This document shows positions 33,943 to 41,781 of a stretch of DNA of 64,000 nucleotides, piece by piece (position 1 is the stretch's first letter; each line of letters starts with the position of its first letter). The stretch is from JAPPFW01 sp965231815. Lineage in GTDB: Bacteria > Actinomycetota > Acidimicrobiia > Spongiisociales > Spongiisociaceae. Both the position numbers and the translations under genes were made by a program. The notes under the pieces were generated by a model that was given only the letters and a program-made list of their open reading frames with translations, searched no databases and was not told the origin of the DNA. Location of the stretch: positions 2,914,001 to 2,978,000 of the forward strand of contig OZ246890.1 of the NCBI GenBank assembly GCA_965231815.1, given 5' to 3'.

Positions 33943-34319
33943 CCGAGCCCGGACTTCCCGCTCCCACCGTGACCGCCCTCAAAACCAACGTCCGGATCGA
34001 CCAGGACGAAGCGAGACGCATTCTTGCATCTATCGAGGGCATGAATGTCGACGAGGCTCACCAAGCCCTCAAGTTCCGGCCCGGACTGGCTTCGGCGCCC
34101 CTTGCCCGGGTGATCGAGCAGGGGCTGGCGGAAGCCGCCCGCTTCGGGATACGGAGCCACGAGATGGAGGTTGGTACCTGGAGTGTGGAGGATGGGGATG
34201 TGATAACCCGCTTGCGGAGAATGGCCCATGGCATAGCCGATTGGATAACCACCAACACCACCCGGGTGGAGGTTCAACTACGAGTGGTTGTCTGGCACAC
34301 CGCTTCGGGAGGGTGCTGA
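33939..34319 (+). CDS. Ribosomal protein L22-like protein in the monooxygenase operon
   Basis: This 126-residue protein resembles ribosomal protein uL22 over almost its whole length: DEARRILASIEGMNVDEAHQ matches the L22 KVR.VADLIRGK region, ALKFRPGLASAPLARVIEQG the helix after it, and ITRLRRMAHGIADWI the conserved PRA.GRA..I hairpin. The basic rRNA-contact residues of that hairpin are largely lost (GRADRI becomes GIADWI, and KRTSH becomes TNTTR). It is therefore unlikely to be a working ribosomal protein. It overlaps the reductase stop by 4 bp. The last residues and the stop codon come from an inserted family 2 repeat. Function unknown. Confidence 0.7.
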   Translation: MTEPGLPAPTVTALKTNVRIDQDEARRILASIEGMNVDEAHQALKFRPGLASAPLARVIEQGLAEAARFGIRSHEMEVGTWSVEDGDVITRLRRMAHGIADWITTNTTRVEVQLRVVVWHTASGGC

Positions 34320-34530
34320 GAAACCGGTACAAAGGTGTTCGCCCCCCTTGCCGACCCGGCATCAGGTAGTTGGGCTGGCAGCGAACCCCGCTAGAAGGGT
34401 GCTGAAAAACGAATCTTACGGGGTTCGGTGGTCGGAAAACCGCCTGGTCAGAGACTTAAGGGTTAGCAGGTAAACTCCTTTGTACGGGGTTTTTCAGCAC
34501 CCTCCTAGATTGTTTCTCAGTACCCTCCCC
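34307..34530 (+). mobile_element. MITE-like repeat, family 2, copy 2 (outer, interrupted)
   Basis: The outer copy starts GGGAGGGTGCTGAGAAAC and ends GTTTCTCAGTACCCTCCCC, an inverted pair. It is interrupted by another copy of the same family at 34391-34508. Without that insert it would be about 106 bp. Its left end contributes the final codons and stop of the L22-like gene. Confidence 0.7.
34391..34508 (+). mobile_element. MITE-like repeat, family 2, copy 3 (nested)
   Basis: This 118-bp unit has the same length as copy 1 at 14001-14118, which it matches in reverse orientation. It is flanked by CTAG on both sides and has ends AAGGGTGCTGAAAAACG and GTTTTTCAGCACCCTCC. It sits inside the outer copy, which shows at least two rounds of transposition of this family. 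Confidence 0.75.
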
Positions 34531-34576
34531 GGACAGGATGAACGCTCGATCGGAGCACGGAAAGAAGGTAGTTGCG

Positions 34577-34912
34577 ATGAACCCAGCCGACGTATCTAGT
34601 CCGATCCGGAGTCGGATCATCGAATCGCTCCGGAACGTCATCGATCCCGACCTAGGTGTCAACATCGTTGACCTGGGTTTCATTCGAAATGTTGAGGTAG
34701 AAGGTCGCCAGGCCGCCCTCGACGTGACCCTAACCAACCCCTTCTGCCCGCTGACATCGATCATCGAGGACCAGATGCGTAACGAGTTGGTAGGGGAGGG
34801 CGTTCTGGAGGACTTCGAGGTCAGCTGGGTGTTCGATCCCCCCTGGTGCCCGGATCAGGTAACCGAAGAGGGTCGCAAGCAACTCCGTTCGATCGGGTTC
34901 GCATCGATGTGA
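34577..34912 (+). CDS. MIP18/DUF59 family iron-sulfur assembly-like protein
   Basis: This 111-residue protein has the DUF59 fold: VIDPDLGVNIVDLGFIRNV near the N-terminus, then LTNPFCPLTSIIEDQMRNEL with the conserved cysteine, and a WVFDPPWCPDQVTEEGR C-terminal segment. DUF59 proteins (SufT, PaaD, MIP18) help mature iron-sulfur or diiron proteins. ATG 34577 is preferred because GAAAGAAGG lies 9 bases upstream; an ATG at 34538 is possible. Lying just after the monooxygenase genes, it may help load the iron of the Rieske or diiron components, which is inferred from known DUF59 roles and position. Confidence 0.85.
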   Translation: MNPADVSSPIRSRIIESLRNVIDPDLGVNIVDLGFIRNVEVEGRQAALDVTLTNPFCPLTSIIEDQMRNELVGEGVLEDFEVSWVFDPPWCPDQVTEEGRKQLRSIGFASM

Positions 34913-34964
34913 GCCCGTCCTTGCATCCGAGTTTTGAGGTCAGTTAGACGGGAAGGAATCCGAC

Positions 34965-35246
34965 ATGACGATCATCGCCACTTACAACGTATCCGACGGC
35001 TTTGGTGACAGGGTTGCCGAACTGCTTAAGGGTTACGTACCGATGGTGCTTACCGAACCGGGCTGCATCGCCTTTGATGTGTACCGGAGTAATGATAATC
35101 CGAACCGGTTCGTGCTTGTGGAGCAGTACACCGGCCAGGCCGCGGTGGAGGCTCACATGAGCGCCGTCCATTTCGACGAGGTCGCCGTCAAGCAGATCCG
35201 GCCCCTACTGGCCGACCGCAGCGTCGAGTTCCTGACCAAGCAGTAG
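34965..35246 (+). CDS. ABM-family putative quinol monooxygenase
   Basis: This 93-residue protein of the antibiotic-biosynthesis-monooxygenase (dimeric alpha/beta barrel) fold begins MTIIATYNVSDGFGDRV. It has the typical EPGCIAFDVYRSNDNPNRFVL segment and the VEQYTGQAAVEAHM strand-turn. Such proteins oxidise quinols or aromatic compounds without a cofactor (YgiN type), while others only bind small hydrophobic molecules. It ends the operon; AGACGGGAAGGAA lies before its ATG. It may process a product of the diiron monooxygenase, but the sequence gives no substrate. Confidence 0.8.
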   Translation: MTIIATYNVSDGFGDRVAELLKGYVPMVLTEPGCIAFDVYRSNDNPNRFVLVEQYTGQAAVEAHMSAVHFDEVAVKQIRPLLADRSVEFLTKQ

Positions 35247-35323
35247 TCTGCTACGAGCCTGACGACTCGCCGATCCCCGTGTGATCCTTTTCCGATCAGT
35301 GCTTCGGGGTCAGGCCGCATGCT

Positions 35324-35408
35324 TAGCCCCGATTATTTCATGGATGGGGGTTTGGAAGGATGAGTGGAGTAGACCAGATTCACACCCTGACCAGGCAATA
35401 CAGCTATC
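35324..35408 (+). mobile_element. MITE-like repeat, family 1, copy E (left half only)
   Basis: The copy begins TAGCCCCGATTATTTCATGG and matches the left part of the family through the conserved ATGAGTGGAGTAGACC and GACCAGGCAATACAGCTATC. It then stops abruptly; the right half is absent. It supplies the start codon and first 16 or so residues of the following short reading frame. Confidence 0.7.
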
Positions 35409-35569
35409 AACTAGTCCGTGAGGGTCAGGGTCGGGTCACCGAATCGGAGCGGTTCGAGACCACGGTCAGGCCTATGGGGATGCCCAAGGTCAACCTGGAC
35501 CGGGCAATTCGGATTGCAGCAGAACTCGAGGATCGAGAGATTATCCGCCGTCTCGATATAGGATCCTGA
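35360..35569 (+). pseudogene. VapB-like antitoxin remnant fused to a MITE-derived start
   Basis: This 69-residue frame starts at the ATG inside MITE copy E (MSGVDQIHTLTRQYSYQ). It continues into a tail (GMPKVNLDRAIRIAAELEDREIIRRL) that resembles the C-terminal toxin-binding end of a VapB-type antitoxin. A VapC start-like segment follows with a 4-bp overlap, the usual vapBC layout. The normal DNA-binding N-terminus is missing. It is best read as the remnant of a vapBC locus disrupted by the repeat; whether the fused frame is translated is unknown. Confidence 0.45.
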
Positions 35570-35634
35570 AACTGGTCGATGCCAACATCCTCCTCTATGC
35601 GGTCAACAGTGACGGATATTTGATGGTTCATTGA
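35566..35634 (+). pseudogene. VapC-like PIN-domain toxin fragment
   Basis: A 22-codon fragment reads LKLVDANILLYAVNSDGYL, the N-terminal PIN-domain motif with the first catalytic aspartate. A CTG stands where the ATG start is expected, and a TGA ends the frame after 22 codons. The rest of the PIN domain is absent; the downstream 160 bp shows no further trace of it. It is a dead partner of the VapB-like remnant. Confidence 0.55.
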
Positions 35635-35795
35635 CACGGGCAGGCGCCATTCAACCGGTAACCGACCACCCCCTCCTCCGTCGCAGGCAAAGGGGCTACC
35701 CGGCAGCGGTAATCCCAGGTCAGGACCCCAAGCCCACTTGACCCCATCTCGCAGACTCCCATCCAAGCGGAATCGGGCTAGCCTGACAGAGCGAG

Positions 35796-38700
35796 ATGTT
35801 TACACGGCAGGCCACCCGATTCCGAAGCAGGGTTCGTTGGACGATGCTTCTCGCCGTCGTGGCCATCGGGCTGGGTGCGTGTTCGGCGCTACCGGTAGGG
35901 ATTGTGCCCGCCGATCAGAATCGACAAGACCCTGGGACGAACGGTCACACGCTCCACCTTCCCGACGCAGCCGATACACCGACGTGGGCACCCGACGAAT
36001 CCTGGTTGACCTACCGGGTGGACGATGCGGGCTATTCGTCCAAGAACCGGTCGTTACGAGTCGTCTCCTCAGACGGAAGCGGCGCGGCTGATCTTGGTAG
36101 AGCAATTGCAGTCTGGTATGCCGGGGAATCCGTTTCGCCCAGCGGCCGCCACATCGCCTACGGGCTGAACAGAGAATACAAACCCTGGGGTCCGTATGAC
36201 CTGTGGCTCTTGACAATTGACGGTCGAGATCGTCGCAAGGTGGTCGGTGATGTACTTTCCCACCGGTGGTCACCCGACGGAACAGGTCTGGCTTTCGGGA
36301 CCGGGGAATATGAGGACGAGGATCTGTGGATCATGCCGGTGGGTGATCAGGGCGCAGGTACTCCGATCCAGGTTGGCGCCGGGATATTCGATTGGGAGTG
36401 GTCGCCGGACGGTAAGCAGGTTGCGTATGCCACAAAGAAAGGGTCCTACGGGCTGCCCACGATCCAGACATTGTGGGTAACCACCCTCGCAGGTTCGCCT
36501 CGGAAGCTTGCTGAGGGAGGGATCGCGAACTGGGAATGGTCACCGGATGGCCGGAGGTTGGCGTATAAGACCAATGGTGGTGATCTCTGGACGATACCGG
36601 TAAACGGTTCACCCGAGGCTCCAAATACCGGACCGGTTCTACTTGCTAACGGTGCCGGGGGGGATTGGGAATGGTCGCCCGACGGAAACAGGATTTTCTA
36701 TCTGGACCGCGATAGAGGTGCTTCAAGTAGGGTTGCACATCTGTGGATGGCGTCTCTAGATGGCGACTCCCACGAATGGGTGGCAGCCAATGTCAACAGC
36801 TATGACATAGCGTGGTCTCCCGCCGGTGATCGTCTGGCGTACGTTGTCGATGACGGTGGTGACGACGGTAGCCTGACGGACTGGGGCGCGGATGATGGTG
36901 ACCTGTGGGTGTATGCGCTAGCTGACGGCGAGAGGGAATGGGTTGCCGGAGACGTGTCCCGATTCGATTGGTCCCCCGACAGCCGCATGCTGGCGTATAC
37001 CAATACCGGTCCGGCGGTTGATCGATACCATGGAGTGTACGCCCCCGCTCCGTTGTGGGTTTGGACGGCAGGCACAGACGAACCGGACATTCTGGTGGCG
37101 GAACGGGTCAAGTTCTCACGCTGGTCGCCGGACAGTACCAGGATCGCCTACTGGATGTGGACGGAGGTAAGTTCGGCAAATAACGCCGGTGCCGGGGAAT
37201 TGTGGATGTGGTCGGAGTCAACCAACGCGGTCGGGAAAGTGGCCTCCAACGTTCACACCGGCCAACCAGAGAACACCAGCGCCATCTCGACCGGAAGACT
37301 CTCTTGGGATTGGTCCTCCCGAGGAACGTACCTTGCCTACAGAGCAGTCGATAGCGGAGTCTTCGTCGTTGATGCAGCTACCGTTGAACTAGAGGAGATC
37401 GATACCGCGGTTGTCGGTGGTGCCAGGGTTACGGGTATCGAGGCTCCAGGCACGGAGGCAGAGTGGCCGAAACTTGCCGCGATACCTTACCGGATCGGCT
37501 TCGTCGAGCAACTCGTCCCACGAACCAGCCGGGTCTTCGTTATGAACACCGACGGGTCGGACCAGCGACAACTCACCTACGGTTACAGCGAGCATCCCAG
37601 CTGGTCGCCGGACGGTCGGCACATCGTCTTCACTGGCAGCGGCGAGGACCCCGACACCGGTACCTGGATAATGGGACAGCCATCATCGCCGGACCACATG
37701 ACCGAGATATTCGTTGCACCGGCCGATGGCGGCGCCCACATCCGGCTGACCGATCTGAAGGGCTGGAGTCGGGAGCCGCGGTGGTCGCCGGACGGGTCAC
37801 ACATAGTCTTCATTCGCAATGACGGCAGTCTCCAGGAGATTATGCTCATGGCCTCCGACGGTACGGAGGTTCGGCATTTTGCATACGGATCGGATCCGGC
37901 TTGGGCACCGGATGGAGTCCGCCTCGCCTACACGAGGATGGGGGAGATGGGGCGATCCGAAGTGGTGGTTGTCGACATTGAGAGCGGTGACGAACTCGGA
38001 GTAGCAGAGGGCGCCACCCCGGTCTGGTCGCCGGATGGCTCTCGCATGGCCGTTCTCAGAGGCATCGAGAACGAGATTATCCTCGTCGATACCCGAACCA
38101 TGGACGAGAAGAGGTTTGCCGTGGCGGGCGCACGTAGCGATTGGGTTCCGGCTTGGTCACCCGATGGCGACTGGATAGCGTACACCACAGTAGAAGCGGG
38201 TATCGGCTTTTGGAATGTGGAGATCCGGCTCGGAAGCGTCACGGAGGATCCTCCCCCTGAGCACTACCGGATCGCTTCCGACGGGTTCGGTCCGTCATGG
38301 TCACCCGACGGGACACATGTGGCGTTCGGCCGGAACTTCGAAGGGTACGCCGGGTCCAACCTGGCCGAAGTCCTAGTGGCTGACGTGTTCGACGGGGGAT
38401 ACCAGCAGCGGCTCACAACCGACGATATCCACTACGGCTACCGCGAGGGAAGCACGAGTCCGGTCTGGTCACCGGACGGCGCCAAGATCGCCTTCACTTC
38501 CGACCGTCCGCCGGAAGGCAGACTCGTGACCACGAGGGTCGACGGGAGCGAGCGGAAGGTACTCGCCAGGATCGGGGCTCACGATCGTGGGCTCGCCTTG
38601 TCGCCTGATGGCTCAAGAATCGCTGTCTCCCGCTACCAGAGCGACAGCGACTCGCAGCCCGATGTCTACGTCATTGATCGCGACGGATCCAACCTGCTTA

Positions 38701-39482
38701 AAGTCAACTCCATTCTCTACGGCGAAGCCCGGCATCCGCGCTGGTCGCCTACCGGTACGAGGTTGGTCTTTGTGGCGAGCGGGCTCGAGTACAACGAAGG
38801 AATCTACCTACACAAAGAAGGAATCTACGTCGTCAATCATGACGGGACCGGCGAACGCGAGTTGATCGTCCATGATCCGAGTTCGGCTCGGAGCGAAGGG
38901 ATCAGGGTTGACATCGGAGGTCCGGCCTGGTCCCCCGACGGAACTAGGGTTGCCGCTGTTCGGTTTGTGAGTTCATCTGAAGACGGAGGTGCACTATCTC
39001 AGGAAATACTGGTTGTTGATGTAGACAGCGGGCGCCAACGGATCGTCTTCAGCAGGGACAACAAGGAAACCTCCATACAGGGGACCGCTCCGAGCTGGTC
39101 ACCGGACGGATCCAAGCTGGCTTTTGGATTTGACGGAGCACTATTCGTATCCGCTCCCGACGGAATCGAGGTGCACGAGTTGCTTACGGCCGATGATCTC
39201 TGGGGAATCCAGTGGGCCCCTGACGGCATGAGTATCGCGGTGGTTCTGGAAGTCCAAGATGAGACGGGTCTGTTCATCGTCGGGGTTGACGGCGCCGGGG
39301 AGCGTAGAGAAGTCTATGAAGGTTCCGTTTGGAGCCCGCGGTGGTCGCCGGATGGTTCCTACCTGTTGTTCGACAATCGCGGTGCTTCCATCGGTATCGT
39401 TTCGGTTGATGGCGAGTTCCTGGGATGGGTTCCAAGAGACGAGTACAACCGCGCTTACAGTCCCGTCTGGTTGGACAACTGA
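35796..39482 (+). CDS. Large WD40-like (TolB-type) beta-propeller lipoprotein
   Basis: This 1228-residue protein has a basic N-terminus, a hydrophobic segment and a lipobox GLGAC, so it is a probable lipoprotein outside the membrane. The rest is a run of about 22 PD40/TolB-type repeats marked by WSPDG and close variants (WAPDG, WSPTG, LSPDG). Most are followed by a short hydrophobic strand such as RIAY or HIVF, enough for about three propellers. There is no catalytic domain; such proteins usually act as protein-interaction scaffolds at the cell surface. It starts at ATG 35796; its neighbour on the opposite strand is another propeller lipoprotein. Function unknown. Confidence 0.8.
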   Translation: MFTRQATRFRSRVRWTMLLAVVAIGLGACSALPVGIVPADQNRQDPGTNGHTLHLPDAADTPTWAPDESWLTYRVDDAGYSSKNRSLRVVSSDGSGAADLGRAIAVWYAGESVSPSGRHIAYGLNREYKPWGPYDLWLLTIDGRDRRKVVGDVLSHRWSPDGTGLAFGTGEYEDEDLWIMPVGDQGAGTPIQVGAGIFDWEWSPDGKQVAYATKKGSYGLPTIQTLWVTTLAGSPRKLAEGGIANWEWSPDGRRLAYKTNGGDLWTIPVNGSPEAPNTGPVLLANGAGGDWEWSPDGNRIFYLDRDRGASSRVAHLWMASLDGDSHEWVAANVNSYDIAWSPAGDRLAYVVDDGGDDGSLTDWGADDGDLWVYALADGEREWVAGDVSRFDWSPDSRMLAYTNTGPAVDRYHGVYAPAPLWVWTAGTDEPDILVAERVKFSRWSPDSTRIAYWMWTEVSSANNAGAGELWMWSESTNAVGKVASNVHTGQPENTSAISTGRLSWDWSSRGTYLAYRAVDSGVFVVDAATVELEEIDTAVVGGARVTGIEAPGTEAEWPKLAAIPYRIGFVEQLVPRTSRVFVMNTDGSDQRQLTYGYSEHPSWSPDGRHIVFTGSGEDPDTGTWIMGQPSSPDHMTEIFVAPADGGAHIRLTDLKGWSREPRWSPDGSHIVFIRNDGSLQEIMLMASDGTEVRHFAYGSDPAWAPDGVRLAYTRMGEMGRSEVVVVDIESGDELGVAEGATPVWSPDGSRMAVLRGIENEIILVDTRTMDEKRFAVAGARSDWVPAWSPDGDWIAYTTVEAGIGFWNVEIRLGSVTEDPPPEHYRIASDGFGPSWSPDGTHVAFGRNFEGYAGSNLAEVLVADVFDGGYQQRLTTDDIHYGYREGSTSPVWSPDGAKIAFTSDRPPEGRLVTTRVDGSERKVLARIGAHDRGLALSPDGSRIAVSRYQSDSDSQPDVYVIDRDGSNLLKVNSILYGEARHPRWSPTGTRLVFVASGLEYNEGIYLHKEGIYVVNHDGTGERELIVHDPSSARSEGIRVDIGGPAWSPDGTRVAAVRFVSSSEDGGALSQEILVVDVDSGRQRIVFSRDNKETSIQGTAPSWSPDGSKLAFGFDGALFVSAPDGIEVHELLTADDLWGIQWAPDGMSIAVVLEVQDETGLFIVGVDGAGERREVYEGSVWSPRWSPDGSYLLFDNRGASIGIVSVDGEFLGWVPRDEYNRAYSPVWLDN

Positions 39483-39628
39483 ACCAAAGAGGACACGACT
39501 AGGCGTCTTGTACCGTTGGCGATACCCGGAGAGCCTGTGGTTCTTCCCGGGAACGAGACCTCAAGACGGTACGGACTCACCTGTTATGGGGAACGGATGC
39601 TGGACGGTCGGGGGTGAGCAGGGGCGCA

Positions 39629-41587
39629 CTACTCCGTCGAATAGGGGGTTGGCGCTGTGTGGGCATAGAGACGGTTGTCGGGGCCTGCCGAGTACACGGT
39701 CTCGCCGCTGACTGAGTAGATCGGGATGTCATCAAAGCCGCCGGTCTCGAAAGTCCACGGAAGGATCGACCCATCCTCCGGGTCGGATGCATCTAACGCG
39801 AACAATCCACCGCTCTGCCCGTATAGAACGCCATCGACGACGGACAAAGCGTGGGTGGTGAAGTCATCAGTGGACAGAGTCCACAACAGCTCCCCGGTAC
39901 GAGCGTCCAGGGCAAACAGATACTCCGCCGACTCCGATCCCCCGTAAAACACGCCGTCGGCCACCGCGGGAGCTGAGCTAAGCCCATCGGTCTGGTACCT
40001 CCAGATCTCCTCCCCGGTGGCTATGTCCAGTGCATACACGTAGTCGCCTGGGGCCAGGTAATAGACTCCGTCAGCCACCAAGGCCGGAAAGTCACGGGCG
40101 GGGAACTCTTCGGTGTTCACGCTCCAGATGAGCTCGCCGGTGGCCTCATTGAATGCATAGGCCTGATTGATCACCGTCAGATAGACCACGCCGTCTATCA
40201 CTGTGGGATCTGATTCGACGTAGCCTCCCACCTCCGCCTGCCACACCGTTTCCCCGGTGGCGGCATCCAGGGCATAGAAGGTTCCATACTCCGCGCCTTG
40301 GGCATACACCCGGTCTCCATGGGCTGCGGGCGAAAGCCGCTCATCTGTCGGGTAGGGGGGTTCCGCCACCCAGACAATCGTCCCGGTAGCGGCATCTACG
40401 GCGTGGACTGCCCAGTCGTACTCGGCGCGGGCGGGGAAGTAGATCAATTCATTGCCCACTACCGGGGTGAACCGGACCGGGCGCCCGGTATCGTAACGCC
40501 ACAACTCCATTCCGGTGGCGGCGTCGAGGGTGTAGATATGATTGTCGTTGGACCCGAAATGGACCGTTCCGTCAACCACTGCGGGAACGGAGTGGATCGC
40601 ATCGCCGGTGGCAAAACTCCAAAGCAATTCACCGGAATCCGCGGTGAGGGCATGAAGGTTGCCATCGTGGGAGCCGACGTACACCACTCCGTCCACCACC
40701 GCGGGCGCTGTCGATACCCAACCGCTGATCGGGAACGACCAGATCAGTTGAGGTGTCCCGGAGCCGTCGGGTGCGGTCGGTTCCGGCGAGGCTTCCGGAA
40801 GGCAAGCTTCCAGCGCCTTGATGAATTCTACGGGTGTCTCACCCCGGCTAGCTTTCTGCATAGCGTCGATCAGTTCTTCCGTCCCGCCCAACTCCTCGAA
40901 GAGGCAGGCGACGCCCTCCCGGTCCTCGGACTGCATTCCTAACCGTGGGGCATAGGTTTCCCATTCGTCATCGTTCATACACGCAACAGATACATTCAGG
41001 GCGGCCATTCCCAGCGCAAGGGAATTGGCGGAGTCGGACCCCGCCGCGGGCGGCGCCAGCAGTTGGCGAAGGTCAAGGTTTACAAGGCCTTCCTCGACAC
41101 AGGTAGAGGTCTCCGGACTAAACGGCTCATCCAGTCCGACGAGCGATGTGAGGAATAGCCTTAGCAGCGTTTCGTTTTGCAGGCAGTCAATGATGACAGC
41201 GGTGTCTTCAGAGGAGCTAGCGGGGGAGTTGCCTGTAACCTGCGTGATTTCCTGGTGGCCTATGTCGTTGTCGGCGAGGCAGGAGCGCTCCTCTTCGGAT
41301 ATCTCGGACAGGAATACCTCTGGATCGTCGACGTTAAGCGGCGCAATGGCTCGGGCGGTGGTTGACTCCTGAGACCCCGAGGTTGTCGTTGGGCTGGGCG
41401 CTTCGGTAGTTGTACTCGACGTGGTGGTGCTCGTTGAGACCTCCGTTGGCGGCGGCTGGGTGGAAACGGAGGTCGTTGGCTGCGATGTAGCGGTCGACGA
41501 TACGACTACGGAAGTCTCATCATTCGAGCAAGCCAGGACCACGCTCAACGACATCACGAAGATGACGGCGAATATCCTCTTTGACAC
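39629..41587 (-). CDS. PQQ-type beta-propeller lipoprotein
   Basis: This protein of about 652 residues starts (GTG 41587) with a signal sequence ending in VVLAC, then a Thr/Ser/Pro-rich linker (about residues 25-75). A helical region with four or more cysteines (about 80-280) follows, and then an eight- or nine-blade PQQ/BamB-like propeller with repeated DAATGE-W motifs. The PQQ-binding residues of quinoproteins are not evident, so it is more likely a structural or sensory propeller. The open frame reaches 41659 (ATG); the GTG was preferred because it places the hydrophobic stretch at the N-terminus. Role unknown; it lies between the WD40-like gene and the helicase operon. Confidence 0.8.
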   Translation of the reverse strand: MSKRIFAVIFVMSLSVVLACSNDETSVVVSSTATSQPTTSVSTQPPPTEVSTSTTTSSTTTEAPSPTTTSGSQESTTARAIAPLNVDDPEVFLSEISEEERSCLADNDIGHQEITQVTGNSPASSSEDTAVIIDCLQNETLLRLFLTSLVGLDEPFSPETSTCVEEGLVNLDLRQLLAPPAAGSDSANSLALGMAALNVSVACMNDDEWETYAPRLGMQSEDREGVACLFEELGGTEELIDAMQKASRGETPVEFIKALEACLPEASPEPTAPDGSGTPQLIWSFPISGWVSTAPAVVDGVVYVGSHDGNLHALTADSGELLWSFATGDAIHSVPAVVDGTVHFGSNDNHIYTLDAATGMELWRYDTGRPVRFTPVVGNELIYFPARAEYDWAVHAVDAATGTIVWVAEPPYPTDERLSPAAHGDRVYAQGAEYGTFYALDAATGETVWQAEVGGYVESDPTVIDGVVYLTVINQAYAFNEATGELIWSVNTEEFPARDFPALVADGVYYLAPGDYVYALDIATGEEIWRYQTDGLSSAPAVADGVFYGGSESAEYLFALDARTGELLWTLSTDDFTTHALSVVDGVLYGQSGGLFALDASDPEDGSILPWTFETGGFDDIPIYSVSGETVYSAGPDNRLYAHTAPTPYSTE

Positions 41588-41781
41588 ATTCCGCCCACCG
41601 ATATCAAATCGAGGTGACCCTCGCCGTTTGGAATGATTCATCGTTGTCCCGACTTCCATGCCGATTCACCTCACAAACGGTGACCAGAACTTTGCTCGAC
41701 GCACTCTTGACTCTAGCCCCGATCGTCATGTTTGCCGCGGAGGCGGGATCGGATGGAGGCGATGCGATGGCCTCCAGGGGT

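Noticed and set aside
33939..34319. Reading the L22-like gene as a true ribosomal protein gene
   Set aside because: It is far from a ribosomal operon, is divergent and lacks the basic hairpin residues.
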